DNA of 64,000 bases from Tetragonia tetragonoides (GCA_038025085.1 CM076154.1:14916001-14980000), one strand, 5' to 3'. Shown: positions 36,463 to 51,400, counted from the first letter of the stretch. The notes: generated from the letters alone by a model not told the origin. Numbers and translations are program-made.

Positions 36463-39400
36463 TCATGTGAAATTTGGTGAATTACGATGACTATCTGCAA
36501 ACTCTCGTACCAAACGTTTCAGTGTTCTCCCTCCTTTACCTTGCATATGTCCGTAATCAGTTTTCCCCCCATTGCATGTTTTACTGTCAAGATAATCAGA
36601 GGCTGCAGCAGCCAAGGTCTTCAGCCAGCTTGGGATTAACGTGTCGGCTTCACCTGGCTTCAAATACTCAACAGGCAGACCATGCACCTGGTGATGAAAA
36701 GTAGTTAAGATAACATTCAAGAGATGATGCACATCCAACATAATAATACCTAGATAAAATCCTTTTCCTAAAATTGATTTTGAGTGGATCTTTGGAGCTA
36801 GTTATACAGAACACAGCTCAGTTGAAAGGCCAGGAATAAGCAGACAGCGTTTTGCCCTCCTCCTGTATTCCCTTTGGTTGCAAATACCATATCTTATCAG
36901 AGCTTCACTAATCTGTTGTGCTAAATGCATAGAAATTTAGGACATTGTAAATGTGAAGTCACCTTACTAATCTCATCATATACAGTTAAATGACCTCCAG
37001 AATGAAGTCTCTGTAAGCATTGGTGTTTATTAATGGTATTGATTGTTTACAGTCGTTAGCCCGTTACTATCTGAATTTAAGTAACCAATGTTTACGACCT
37101 CGAGATAATAACAGCATTCATGATTAAAAAAATCCGGCAAAAAAAGCGTTTTATTTACAGCCCCAAGTAAGTTTCACATGCCTAATTTACAAAGGATTCT
37201 CAACTTTGAATAGCTAAACATGCAAGTAACTTCCAAAACGAACTCTGGATCTAAGCTCTCATACTTTTCCGGGGGTGGGTTGGTGGGGGTAAGGAGGCAG
37301 AAAATGACAGCCCCAAGTTATTTCTTATTTGCACACTTCCACATGCCTAATTTACAATGGGTTCTCAACTTTGCATATCTAAACAAGCAAGTTACTTTTG
37401 AAACAATCTGGGATATATTTAGGCAGCTCTTTCACATTTTGGAGGGAGGGTGGCGGGGGGGGTGGGTGGGTGGGGTGAGGAGGTAGAGGTAATGCATATG
37501 TAGGAAAAGGGAGATACCGCTGCATAAAGCCATCCATGCAGAGATTCCCACCGAAGAACAGCTGACCAAGACGTTCTCTCACTCAAGCAGCACACTGCAG
37601 CTAACTGTTGCAAGATCGTTGCAGACTTGTGAACCTATCACCAAAGTGAGTGCAAGATTAGATTTATACACTTTGTATAGCATCCAATAAGTTTCAATTT
37701 GCACAAAATTTGAACAAAATTGGAATATGCTCACAACTTTCATGACTATCTACCTGGGCAACTATGACCCAGCAGCTACATTATGACTAGCCAGCTAATA
37801 TGATTCTATGCGTGCACCCGCAGCCCCTCCGTCACATACATCAAGTTCAGAACTCATCTGCTTTTTATTTATCAAGGTCACTGCTCTCTAGAACGGGGCA
37901 GACTGCTCGTAATGAATCCTACAATTTTCTTAGCCAAACTCTTACCCTTGACATTGCAGATGTTCCAAGCAGAGCATACAGCACATTGGAGACTAGTCCC
38001 TCGCCACTATTGGATACGACTTGAATAGCCACGCCACTGAAGGCTCCTTCAGAGATATTTGCCACAGATTCCAATAAGGAGATCAAAGCAGCCTCCAAAA
38101 GACCTAGTACACAACGGGGGGAGAGAAAAACATAATGTAAGAGAGGGGGAATAGAAGCTCGATAAAGGACAATAACCCTTCTGCGCAAATAAATAAAATT
38201 ACAAACAATTATTCAGACTACAAATTAATCAGTAATCACAAGTTCCACAACCAACTTGGAACTGTCACAAACTCACAACTCACAAGCTTATTAATTGTTC
38301 CAAGTTTATTAACCTTGTAGCAAACAAATGCTTACAACTGTAGAGACAGGAAATTAGATTATTAGCCTAGTGACCTCACAATTGTGCAAGAAAATTTGAT
38401 TCATTAATGGAGACTAACTCTTAAGGCCTTTCAAATGATTGCTTATGTAAGACATGGCCAGATTGCCTTTACATCAGCCCTTGCAGAAATATACATTTAT
38501 TTCACCCCATAAGACCAGGAGTCAAATTGCAAGATTATAGTGCTGGTGCACATATCCATACAACAAATTTGTAACTATGCATTTGCAAGCACGAAAGGCA
38601 GGGGATATACAGTATTCATGTCTTTGGCCTACCAACAAAGTTACCTTTTAGCTTTTCTAGAGAGAGAGATTTATTGAGTGTAGAGCACAGCTTTCATGAT
38701 TTCCTGATAGCCTAGAGGTGGCAGAATCCACTATACAAGACAGATTTTTAAAGGAAAGCAGAGCAAGCAAATTACACTTACAAGACATGTATGACATCGC
38801 TGCTAGAGCAGCACCACGATGCATGGCTGTGCAACATATAGCTGCCTTTTGTAGTGAGGCTTCTAGTAGGGGACCTGATGCAGCCAATACGTTCTGCATG
38901 ATATGTTGAATATCAGAATAATGAAAGTTGTGTCTTGAGAATGTAGACATCCAATAGAAATAGAGAGAAAGACACTGTGCCTTGGGAGATACACGAACAA
39001 AAGTAGATGTGAAACCAACATAGGCCTCCACTAAATCAGGTTCTTGATCGCATATATATGAAGAATTAAGAGCTGTCACAGATGCTGCATTGGTGAATCT
39101 CTCAAAAGTGCTGACAAATAGAGGTCCATATTCCTCCCTATGACCAAATTCTTCAATTACAACTGAAGCTGAAAAATTACAGAAATGTCCTTCAGAAGGG
39201 TAACTCAAGGGGACAAGAAGATATAGGTTTGACATGGAAATAATATTTGAACAATTTTTAATCGCTGGCCTGGGGTGCAGATGTCTACTACCATAGCAGC
39301 AATTAAGAAAGGTGAAATATGACAGCAACTGCTAACGATCCTTATTTCAAATAACAGCCACCCTAAACCTCTAGATTACATAATATATGGAAAAAAAGTG

Positions 39401-42400
39401 GCCTGACCAACGACTGCGCGAAATGTATTTTTACATAAGAGAAAAGTGTATTGATTTTTTTTTAAATAAGAAATATTTTATGAATCAAATGTTGAAAGAA
39501 CACAATAAGCATGCCAAAACAGCATCACAGGACAAGTTGTACTCTTAAGAACATACAACACATTATGCCAGCTTCTCTGGAGCTCAGTTATCGAATAACT
39601 CGTAATAGCACCCCCTGTCTTAGCCCACATAGAAGCTAAATAAGTCATTCTATCCCACAGTATCTCAGGTGGCAATGACTAAGGACTCTGCGAAATGTTA
39701 AACCCCATAGCCAAGGTTGCAATCATCTTTGCTTGACCTTTACCTTGCTGACCGAGTAGTAAAACCCCTATTCTCTACATGGGGGTAATCATTTGAATCC
39801 ATATCCACTCATAAAATATTTGACTTCATAGGGAAGTGGATACTACGGCGAACATTTGCAACTAAAGTGACTTGCTCTCAAGCTTAGTTCACCAATTTCC
39901 GTGACCATATATAACGACAAAGCTCATAGAATTCCTTGTCATTACAAATTTTTCCCTCACAAAGGACCAACATCACAAATGGGTCATCTAAGACACTGAT
40001 GTTTCATTTCCTCTCATATAGGCCCTTGGGTGGCCGGAAACTAGGAGACTACTTTACCCACTCCATGTATAAGAAACAAATTCTAACACATGAAAATTTC
40101 ACGAACTAAATTTTAATTTTAGAATACCATGAGGTAGCTCGTATTGTGGCCAAACCACGACAGCTTACACCATTGTGGCCTAATCCAAACTACATGGAAG
40201 AATCCTACTTCAATCAAAAAATGGCATTGCACAATTGTAGAATCCACAAACTATTGAAGTTCTTTTGAGCCGGAGAAATGGGAGATATCTCTGAGTGATA
40301 CCATGTCATGACTCATGAGTCCTAATGGGGTCCATACAGAGTTTTTTTTAAAGAGGTAGGTAATTTTTTTTTGAAATGGTTAGCAGCAGTTCTCTTAATA
40401 AAATGGTGCACAGCAAGATAAAAGTAGGACTAGAAGGGTTCCAGCTTCAACAAGGCCATAAGAACAAAGCTATACCTTTACAGATGACCTGAGGAACCTG
40501 TCTGACTACAGGAGCTTGATAGGTATGAAACTAATTAATGGAGCAGGAATATAGCCTGTCAAGCATGGCTGTACGAGCCTTGAGTTCCACTAATACTAGC
40601 GAATTTCTGAATGAGGCTGTGACCAGCTTGTTCGCTCGCTAGAGAGAGAGAGAGAGGTAATTTCAAAATGATCCACCTATGCATATGACGGTGATATGAG
40701 TTTCATATCTGACCTATTCCTACAAAAGGCTCTTTCTCGCTCTATTCCTACTCTCTATTGACTAGTCTCCTTTTTCTTTTTTTATCTCCAATCAAAAGGG
40801 TACCAATTTCCATAAAGCTTACCACAACATCCAAATACCAAGTTGAAGTTCATGATCAAAAGGAAAAGAATTTTTGGGTAAGATGTGGCTTTTAAAATAT
40901 TTTTCTCAATAATCTGTTTTCTTCCAACACTTCGCCACTATGGAAGGTTCCGTTTTACTAAGCAATAGCATATGTCACAGAAATTATTATCTAAAACTTA
41001 AACTCCAATCCAAACCAGGAGACATACACACAAAGCTGAAGAGGCTGAACCATTAATATGACACTCCCTCAGTCCCATACTATAGGTTCCCTTCACGATA
41101 TCATGCATTTCACAGAAACTCGTATGAGGCGGCCTCAAGGTGAGGCCACTCATACAAGCATGACGTCATGCTTACGTCATGCTTGGTTATAGAGGTGGTC
41201 TCACCTTGAGGCGGCCACACAAGATACTTTTTACATGCATTTTAATAAACTTTGGCAAGTTACATTTTTCCCGTTCAATCATTAATAACACACTGTATAG
41301 CTATTTACTTCAGCTAATGCTAAATTTTTATTATTTTTCAATTTACATACAGCAGCTAATACAAAATTCTTAAATGAAAGCATTGGGAATAAGTTACTCA
41401 TCCTTTTATGGTAATTCTACTCGTCCTAAATATCATCACAGCCTTTGACTTCAATTTGGAAGCAAATTGCTGGCGCTTAGGGGTAAATATAGTCTCAAGC
41501 CTTTTATGTATCCAATGTAAAGGAAAATTCAGAAATTGCAAAATAGTGGATGTAGTGATGATTGCATTGAATAAACAAATAAGTTTAACGTTTGTTTGAT
41601 TCCAATCAGGGTCCGAAATCTTGGTATCGATCGCGATTAGGGAAATGGTCGCAGCAGCGCGAAAGCGGACTGAATGACTGATACGGGGGCCTTGTATTGG
41701 ATCTCGGCTGTCGCGTCATGAATTTTACTATTAGCCAATTATCCATATCAACTGAATCGGCCACGTATCGGGCTTTTCGAGCACCCCTATACGTACCATA
41801 ATATAGCGTATCGGCAATCTCAAAAACAGATACGTCACGTACTAGTTGAAATTTGATATCATGGTTCTGGTAGAAAAGGCTAAACAGACAACTAACAAAA
41901 TAAAACATTCTTAATCAGGAAGGTAAACATATAATTTGGGACACGTATAAAAGGAATGCCGGACTTATAAACCCCGGGTGGGTAGCTCAACTGGAAAGAG
42001 GTCTGAGATCTTTTCCAAAGGTCCCTAGTTCAAGCCCCCTTAGGGCCACTGGATATTATCCTCACCATTTTTAGGGGCCCAGAGGGATTAGTCAGGAAAA
42101 GCGCGGATACCCACATTATCTAATTAAAAAGGAATGCTAAACTTATAATATGGGATGGAAGGAGTAAATCATTTATACTAGAAGTTCAATTATATACCTG
42201 TTCTGATGTAACATTCATGACCTTGATACAACATGAAGTTTGTAGAAAGGCAGTCTAAAACCGTGGGCAATAATGCTGAGAAGTGTTGCCCTGACAAGAG
42301 AAACAAAAGCCGCACTTTAGACAGTACATAAGTCAAACATGCAATAGATACTTGCCCTTTTCCCTGGCCTTCAGAGGTTATTTCGGAGGGTGGCTTGGTA

Positions 42401-45400
42401 GTTCTTTAAAATTAGAGATAACTACCTGATGAATGAATTGCTTGAGAAAGAGCTCGGCAAGCAGCTACTGACAAGTTTCCATTTTCCATGTGGTCTAATT
42501 TAAATAGTTTTTCAATCATGGGCCAGAATATGCTCAACAATGCAAGAAGAGGGTCGTCTGAAGCAGAGCAACTGGACAAAGGTGTTGCTAGATGACCGAG
42601 CACAGTCCCCATCCTGTTTAAATGAGTAGTTTTTAGAGGCAATTTAGTGCAGCACAACACTGTTTGATACATGAATGGTAATATGCCAAGAAGGTTTTTT
42701 GCATAAATTCAGAACAAAACAGTAAAATTGAAAAGATTATAGGCATTTGATAAATGCAACGATATTCTAAACACGGATAATTATTCATTCTTTCAGCACA
42801 AGTCTCAATATGAAGAAAGTTGATGACATGCATCCAGAGGTCAGGAAGCCCCAGTGGTTACTGGTTAGACACTTCCGACTATCATACTACTCAATTGACT
42901 GGAGGCTCTCAGCAAAACATGATACTCCAACCTTCAAAGGTCAAGGACAAACCTGTGAAGTCCCCTGAATGCAGAATTCAGGATTTGTGTATATGCAGCT
43001 GGATTCTGCCTCAAATCATGCTCTTTATCCTCATTAATCTGAATATAAAAATAATCAGGTTTCAGTTTTAGTGTCAGCATCTAACTCAGGCAACTCAAAA
43101 ATCTTATGAATCACAGGGTAATATATTTTGAAATTGGAGAATGGACACATAGAAAGATATTCAACTTAGTACGCGACAGAACATCTCATTCTTCTCAATT
43201 ATCAAACAAAAAATTATACATTGAATAGCTCATATCATCAAGGAGACATAACAAAGAACAAGAAAGCTTACAAGTTTCCCAATAGCATCATAACTAGAAG
43301 AAAGTAATCTGCTCAACAAATTGTTCTTTAGCTCATTATTAGGAAGACTGCCAACAACAAGAGCAATTGCGCCAACGACTTCTTCTTCATCCTCTGGAGG
43401 CAAGTGCTGCTTTTCCAGACCCTAAGGGAACAGGTTGAGGAGATGAAATTAACAGAATAACAGTCAAGCTCAACATAACATCACTCATACAGGAATGTAG
43501 AATTTCCACAAGTGACCATGCAGTGAGTAAAGTGGGGCAAAGAGATAGAGGTGAAAAAAAAAGGCACATGCAATGATTCCAGTGGATTCTACTCAAAGTT
43601 CTGAGCAGTTACGATGGAATATTTGTTATATCTACACCCAGTTCCCTTATAGGCTATAGCACGCTCTCAACAAGTACTTTCAAATGTTTAGTGTTTCATG
43701 GCACTCTACTAACTTGCTCTATCCTCATATTACTATTATTTAATATCTTACTTGTGTTAGTTTCTAATATTTATAGTTAAACTTCTCAGTTCTCAGCACA
43801 ATGTATTTTCTTAGCAGTTAATTATTAACCCTCCTACAACTATATTAAAAAGTTTTCTGGTGCTTTCAACATGGCCTCTCTACTAGCTTGACAGGTTAGG
43901 GGGTAAAGCTGTGTATGTCTTGACTTCCTTGAATGATGAATGAACATTAGACTGTTGTTGTATACTCATGTTGCTCTATGTCAGTGCACTTTTATGAATC
44001 CTATCTTGATCCAAGTAGCCTCATTGAGTAAACAATGCTGACTACGGCTTCAAAATTACTAGTAATTTCATTTTTTTCACAGGGACATAGGCCGGAAGTA
44101 GTTATTACTACATGTATAGTATATATAATACACACTATTGCTGGTAAAAGAAGCTAGTCAGTTGATCTTACAGACTTATATCTTGATTAGAATTAGCAAT
44201 CAGGAATTTCATTGGTAGCAAGTGAAAACATGTACTCCAACCTACCATCCATCAGGCCAAGTAGTGAAAAAAAAGGTGTGTCTAAATTGGTAGTTTTGAT
44301 AATTGGTGGTATCCCCATAAATTACACAATTTATTGTCACTACAGCTATTTATTGAGCAACTAACCTCTCTATCAGACCTTGATGGCTTTTAATTCAGCG
44401 TCGTTAAAAGTTTTATTCAATGAAATTTTGACAATGCTCCAATTCTTTGCCATTTTTACTGCTCCCTGCCTGGAAATAATAGTCACTTATATAATATAAT
44501 TGCACCTAGTAATGTGACTATTCATTCCGGACGAAGGAAGCATTTTAATAAGGTCTTGCCTTAGCATTTTAATAAAGACCAGGTGTTTAAGGCAATTGCA
44601 TTAGAAGCTTAATGCAAGAATTTGACATCAATGAACATTAACTCAAGATAAATGATTTGGAAGAGTCAATTTTGCAGAACAATGAACCAAAGATATTTAA
44701 ATCTACAAACATCAAGTTTACATCGTATTTCCTCTGTAAAAAAAAAAGGGGCTGATGTCAAGTTTTGTCATTAAGAAACTTGAGTTATGCCTATTGCTTA
44801 AAATTACATATGTAGGTTACATTAATATTTTCTTGAATGCTTAACATAATAATCGTATTTTCTTTGCATAGACAAGTTATTGCATTTATAATTCATTAAT
44901 CTGGGTCAAAGTGGATCTATACAACTCAACACATCAAGTTCCACTTAAATATATGTGGCAAAACACAAAAAGTATAAATGAACAAGAATAGAGTTGTACT
45001 TTATGAGGAAATTATAATACTAATACCCGTGCATTCGCAGTTGGCAACAAAGTATTTTGAACCACAGAAACTCACCTCTCCAATCCAGATTAAAATTTCT
45101 AAATTTGAGGGCTCGAACATCATTGCAGAAGCATCTTCACACATTTTACGCAAGGCAGAGGCACACGCACTTCCAGATAGTGGCTGCGATATCCCTGTAG
45201 CAAGGAATAATCTGAAAACAGAGACTTACCGTCAAAAAAAAAAGAAAAAAAGGGAGAACATTTAATTAAAGATCTACTTGCCTCACTGGCATCCAGAAAC
45301 ATTCTAAAGTCTTTGTCGTTTATTAAAACAAGCCAAATCATGCACAGTGATTTCAACATTTCTGATTAGTTACATATGTTAACAAATTCAATCAAGTCAA

Positions 45401-48400
45401 AATAGAAGCTCACAGCAGAGGTCTAGCATTAGTTTGAAGAGCAGATAGCCACTTGGAATAGGAACCAATAACATCAGCAAGCGATCTGTATACCTGTAAC
45501 AGAGGAACCATGGGGTGTAATGATAAATCTCTGTAAAAAAAACCTACATCAGAAACTAGTAGATCACTTTAATAAATTGCAAAAAGGCAAGTGTACATAC
45601 AATGCACATGAAGCCTTTAGGTTCATTTGAAGTCCCATTGGATAAAATTGTCACCAAATGCATAATTATACAAAGGTCAAACTTTTGACCCTCCTGCACG
45701 ACCACTTCGGCGACCTGGATTGCAAGAAAGAAAGAGAGAAGGCTACGTTCAGAATTTGGTCTGGCTTAGACATCAAACTCAGTGATAGCTAGACTCATTG
45801 CACTGAGTGAGCATACCTAAAGCAGGCTGAAACAAAGGCAGGAAAGCAAACACATTACATTTACTCACCGCATTAAGTGCAAACATCTTGGCTTCTATTT
45901 CCTTCCACGGGATCGGCATGTTTCCTGACACCCAACCACCGAGGAAAACCTATAATGACATCGGAAACAAAGAGTACACATATTTATCATACAATTAACC
46001 AAACATATTTAAGTGCCGCACGGAAAGGAAAAGTTTTTTTCCTGTGTTATATACATTTGTTGCATGTTAATTGTGTTGCTCGCAACATGTTTATTTTTTT
46101 AGATGAAAGGAAATTTTATCAAAACCAAAAGAGAATTATAGTGCAAGAGGACAAGGACTCCTCACAAAGTTAAAAAAAACTCCTTCAGTATGACGATTTC
46201 CTCCGAACATGTTTATATTCTAAGTTTCTACAATGCGTTGCACTGAACATGTTTAGCATGTTAAATGTGATGCACCAAACACAATTAACGCTTTCTCAAT
46301 ACACTTTTACATCTAGGATTCGACTTGCATAATTGCTAGTAATGGGTTCAAAATTCTGATCCACAAGAAAAATAAGCAAAGATGGATCGTTAAAGGTGAA
46401 TGCTTTTGTTTCACTTTGCCAAATTAATCTAGAAATTGTTTCACTTTTACATCTCAATTTGTTTTTTTGTCTTTCTTTTGGGGGGGGGGGGGGAGGCTGG
46501 AGGAAGCACAAAGGCAGATAGGAACAAACCCTCAACCTCAAGGTTGGGAGACGATACTCCTAACAACTAGAGCATTTCTTGATTCCTACATTTGAATTTG
46601 AAAATGGATCAGCATTATCACGTTTCCAACATTTGAAGCTCCTGAATTAGGAGGTACTATCCAAGATATCATAGAATGCATAGCACGAAACAGTGCCCTC
46701 TATGCAAGAGTTATGAAAGAAAAGAATTTAGAGCAAATTCTCCCCAACACTGCAACCAGCATCGCAAGTACTCTAATATCATCACTGCCAATTCAATTAT
46801 TTCCTCTGGCCCAAAGACGGTCTGGAAAACCTCAGACTGCTGTCAACCCGCTGTCCTACTTCATGGTAAAATGGAGAATCCATTTTTTTAGATAAAGAAA
46901 AAGTATGTATTAATCAAGTATCAAAAGTACAGCAAAGGAGGACAAGTGGTCCTTCGAGAAGAGTCTAGTTACAGATTAGTCCAGCCCAATAATGCTGGAT
47001 CTAAGTAATAGAATAACTCCTAGATGCCCCTGTGGCTCTAGCCCATGACGACGCTAGGTAAGTGACTCTATCCCACACCAAATCAGCTGACATGGTCAAC
47101 CAATTAAAGACCCGGGCATCCCTCTTTAACCAAAGGAACCAAAGAATAGCAAAGACCGCATTACGCCAAAGTAATCTTCTCTCCTTTCCCCTCCCAAACT
47201 CCAGGAATCGCACTTGGAAGAACTCCACCACACTAGAAGGACAAACCCACGTCTCTCCCACAAAACCAAACAGCCGCCCCCAGATGGAGGAGCAAAATCA
47301 CATGTAAAGAACAAATGCAAAGCCGTCTTGCTGCTTGCCCGACAAAGAGCACAAACACATCCCCAGCCTCCTCGTCTAACGAAGATCATTAGTATACACC
47401 TTATCCAACGCCAAGGTCCACACAAAAGCACACACCTTAAAAAGGCACCTTGGCCTTCCAAATAATATCTGCTACGGTGAAATGGAGAATCCATATGAAT
47501 GCTCTATACTATGGTCTTCCAGGGAGAACAGCGTAAAAAAAGCTTATGAAGCACCTAGCATTACAAGCATTAAACAGGCAAGCTAGAGCATGTCCAGGGT
47601 AACGGAGCTATCTTCCTTCTTTGCCATTTTGTCCCTCGTTGGGATGATGGCTTTTTTGTTGGAGTATCAGTTCACATTTAAGGAAGAATAGACTACCCAT
47701 AGGGATGACAAGCTAAGCTGAACCAAACCAAGCCAAGTAGTGGAGTGTTTGTGTTTGTTTATTCTACTAAACGGACGAGCATTGACCAAGCTCAAGCTTT
47801 GACCGACCTTAACAACCTGGGTTTCTTACTGGTCTTTATTATATAGGCAAGCTTGTTTATTTACTAAGTGACTAAATGAATTATTATCGAGCTTGTTCAA
47901 GGACATAGCTTATTCCCACAATTGCTTTATTGATAGGTAGTACCAAAACAATTATCACGAGTATGGAACAGAAAATATATATTAAGAGAATGTTAACGAA
48001 TTCTAACCTACTGATGCAAGATTTAATCAATTAAATTAGAAAACATGAAGATTTTATACAATTAATGGCATTCAACAGCATTGGAGGAATTTGTAGTTTA
48101 CTTCTTTTGCTTTTGAGGACGCCTTGTCCTCGACTCCTCGTTCTTCTGCAATTAATATCTTATATGTTATATTATTAATGGAATTTTTTTCTTATCTACA
48201 AAATTACAACGCTATGGTGATCAATCTTGGCTATTTCATTAAACGAGCAGAGAAAGTTTTAGCCTTCGTATATTTGTTTTATGAACGAGCTTCGACTGAG
48301 TATTTTCACGAGTGTGTTGGCTCATTTACACTATCCAGTTTTCAGAAGAATTGCATGTTACAAACATGAGCAAAAGAAAGAAATCAGGCAATCGACACAC

Positions 48401-51400
48401 CTACAGGGATTAGAACGATGACATATGCTACAATCATGAGCAAGCAAAAACACTTTCAAGTACCTTTTGCACATATTTTTTTTAGATAAGATTCATGTAC
48501 CTTTTGCATATACGTGACAGATCCCAAAAGGTGGCAAATTTCCACCAATAGTTCGGCCAAGCTCATCCTGAAATTTGCAAGGCCATCAGGCAGCTCGCTG
48601 CTTCCTCCATCTCCATCATAAGTACAGTTATCAACCTGGAGATATAATTGAAAGATTAACTTCCCGATCCAATGCAACAAGTGCATTTGAATAAAACATG
48701 CAACAAGGCTTGCCAGAAATGAAAAGACATGCACTACCAATAAGGTTATCGCGCTCAACTCTACAGAACAAGACAGTTAACTATGTTCAGTGTAAAACCA
48801 TCCATGTCCTTTAGAGATTTCAGAAACAAAGGCAAAGCTATAGATACACTTAAGCACCAAAAGCAATAAAAGCCCAGAAAAATGCAAGAGTGCAACCATG
48901 TCCATTATTTTTTGTAGATATTGTGAGTGTATGGAATTTTGCTGGATGGGCACACCCCAAACACCAAACAACCTACTCCAAAAATATCATGCCACATGAA
49001 ACTCCAAAAATAGATGTGCCATTGTCTCACTGCTAGCCCAGCAAAGTAAGCAAAAATTTGTTGAAATAGCCAATCCCGGTGTTGGCATAAGTAATTTGTG
49101 TTTTTCTTCTCAATGCCAACGTCCACAAATGCCTGTAGTGTTACCTTAAGTAGAACCTTTGCCTCAGAAGGGAATTATAAAAAGGGAAAGAAAGACGCAA
49201 TGTTCCCAAACACCTAAGCAAGGACTTACAACAAAATATTTCCAAAGAATCACCAACCACCGCCTGGAATCAGAACCACCTAAAAGCTGAACAGTCTCCA
49301 AGATGCCAAGCATCAAATCCATACCAATTCAAAATTATTATAGCATATTTACTTGCATGTTGTTAGGCTGTTAGCCCAAAACAACATCTGATTATGTAAT
49401 CCTTTAAAAAAAAATTATATGGACCTGTGTCCATCTAAGTTGGATGGACCTCAATGGCAATATAGTAAATTGTTAGAAATCTGTGGGCAATTCGCGCGTG
49501 CCACTGTTGGAAGTGAAAAACAAAAAGCACGTTATCTCACTTGCCTGTGATCCGTATAAAGCATCAAATCCACATGTCAAAGTGCGTGGGATTTTGGGGA
49601 AATGGTGGGGGTCTTGGTGCTATTCAAATCCCATGGTGAAAATGTTTAGGAATCGCTGATGAATTTGATGATGATGATAAATTATGATGATTTCATTTTT
49701 TTTGCCTTTCTTTCTATCTTTTTTTCTTTTAAGTTTTGTTAGTAATCGTTAGTTGAACTTTTAAGCATAAATGTAGTGTTCACTAAATAATAATAATGAT
49801 AAGTAGTAATTTATTTACAATAGCCTAATAGTTCATAGTGTATAAACGCAAAATTTACTAATTAGCTTATTATATAGTAGAAGGTTCATTAAAAACAGTC
49901 TAATAATTCATAAGTTATAAACATGATGTTCATTTGAAATATCCAAATAGTTCATAAACTACAAACGTAAGGTTCATTCAAACTAGTCTAATAGTTCATA
50001 ATTTGAAGGTTTCATTTAAAGTAGTCTAAATGTTCATAAGTTACAAACATATGGTTCAGCACTTCATTCCTTAAACAAGTGGTTGGGGGTTCGAATCCCA
50101 ACTCTTGCGAATGGAAAAAATCCCTTGGCCAGCCCCCTACCGCTTAGTGCGCTGACAGTTGGGGCGAGAGGATTAGTCACTGTGGTCGACAGTGGATATC
50201 CTTGGCAAAGACCCAAAAAAAAAAATAGCTTAATAGTTCATAATAAACACAAGGATCATTTCAAAATTAGCCTAATACTACAAATGTAAGGTTCATTTAA
50301 AATAGCCTAATAGTTCATACGCTACAAACGTAAGGTTCATTTAACATAGCCTAATAGTTCATACGCTGCAAAGGTAAGGTTCATTTAAAATAGCCTAATA
50401 GTTCATACGCTACAAACGTAGGGTTCATTTAAAATAATCTAATAGTTCATACGCTACAAACGTAAGGTTCATTTAAAATAGCCTAATAGTTCATACACTA
50501 CAAACGTAAGGTTCATTTAAAATAGTCTAATAATTCATACGCTACAAACATAAGGTTCATTTAAAATAGTCTAATAGTTCATACGCTACAAACGTAAGGT
50601 TCATTTAAAATAGTCTAATAGTTCATAAGCCACAAACCTAAGGTTCATTTAAAATAGCCTACTAGAGTTCATAAGCAACAAGTGTAAGACTCGTTTAAAA
50701 TAGTCTAATAGTTCATAAACAATAAACATAACATTCATTTAAAATAGCCTAATAGTTCATAAGCTACAAATGCAAGATTCATTTAAAAAAGTCTACTAGT
50801 GCATAAATTATAAATATAACGTTCATTTAAATTAGCCTAATAGTTCATAAGGTATAAACATAACGTTCATGTAAAATAGCTTAATAGTTCTAGTTATAAA
50901 CATAATGTTCATTTAAAATAGCCTAATTGTTCATAAGAATATAAAAATAAGATTAATAAAAAAATACTAAAATAGACATTCATAAATATGAAGGTGATGT
51001 TTATACAGAATAATTTAAAGGCTCATATACTGTAGTCATTTTTTTATAAAATGTAAGGTTTCATTAGAAAAAAGAGAAAAGAAATAAGCAAATAAACAAA
51101 CAAAAAAAGTTAGGAAATGATGGGATGTGGGACCCAACAATTTCTTAATGTACGCTGCTAAATGGAAGAACGGTAAAATATTTGAATCAATAAGCTGCAC
51201 TAAAAGAGATACGGATTTAGCGCGCGGACTGGGCCTGGTCCATCCAATTTGACTGGGCGCAGGTCCAGCCAAAGAACTGAGTTCTATAACAATCAATCCA
51301 TGAACATTATATGCAGTTCCATTAGCCCGCTAAAGTTCTTTCCATAGAAAACCATGTACCAAGTAAACAAAGGCAGAAAGTAAAGCCTGAGCACACCAAG

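Larger units (their letters stand above)
49424..51275. mobile_element. Possible large TIR element enclosing the minisatellite
   Basis: Left TGGACCTGTGTCCATCTAAG with TTGGATGGACC at 49426-49451 is matched, inverted, by GGTCCATCCAA with TTTGACTGGGCGCAGGTCCA near 51237-51267. The ~30-bp inverted ends enclose about 1.8 kb. I found no clear target duplication, so the call is tentative. Confidence 0.45.

Noticed and set aside
41600..41910. GC-richer stretch with CGTATCGG-like phrases in importin intron 19
   Set aside because: Possibly another dispersed repeat, but no termini, TSD or coding sequence could be shown.
41971..42126. Possible tRNA gene (A and B boxes)
   Set aside because: No tRNA cloverleaf can be closed, the sequence recurs in four places with A-tails and target duplications, so it is a SINE.
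49815..50945. Regular repeat array that could be mistaken for a CRISPR
   Set aside because: Units are directly contiguous 44-bp repeats without unique spacers, in a plant intron, with no cas-like genes. It is a minisatellite.
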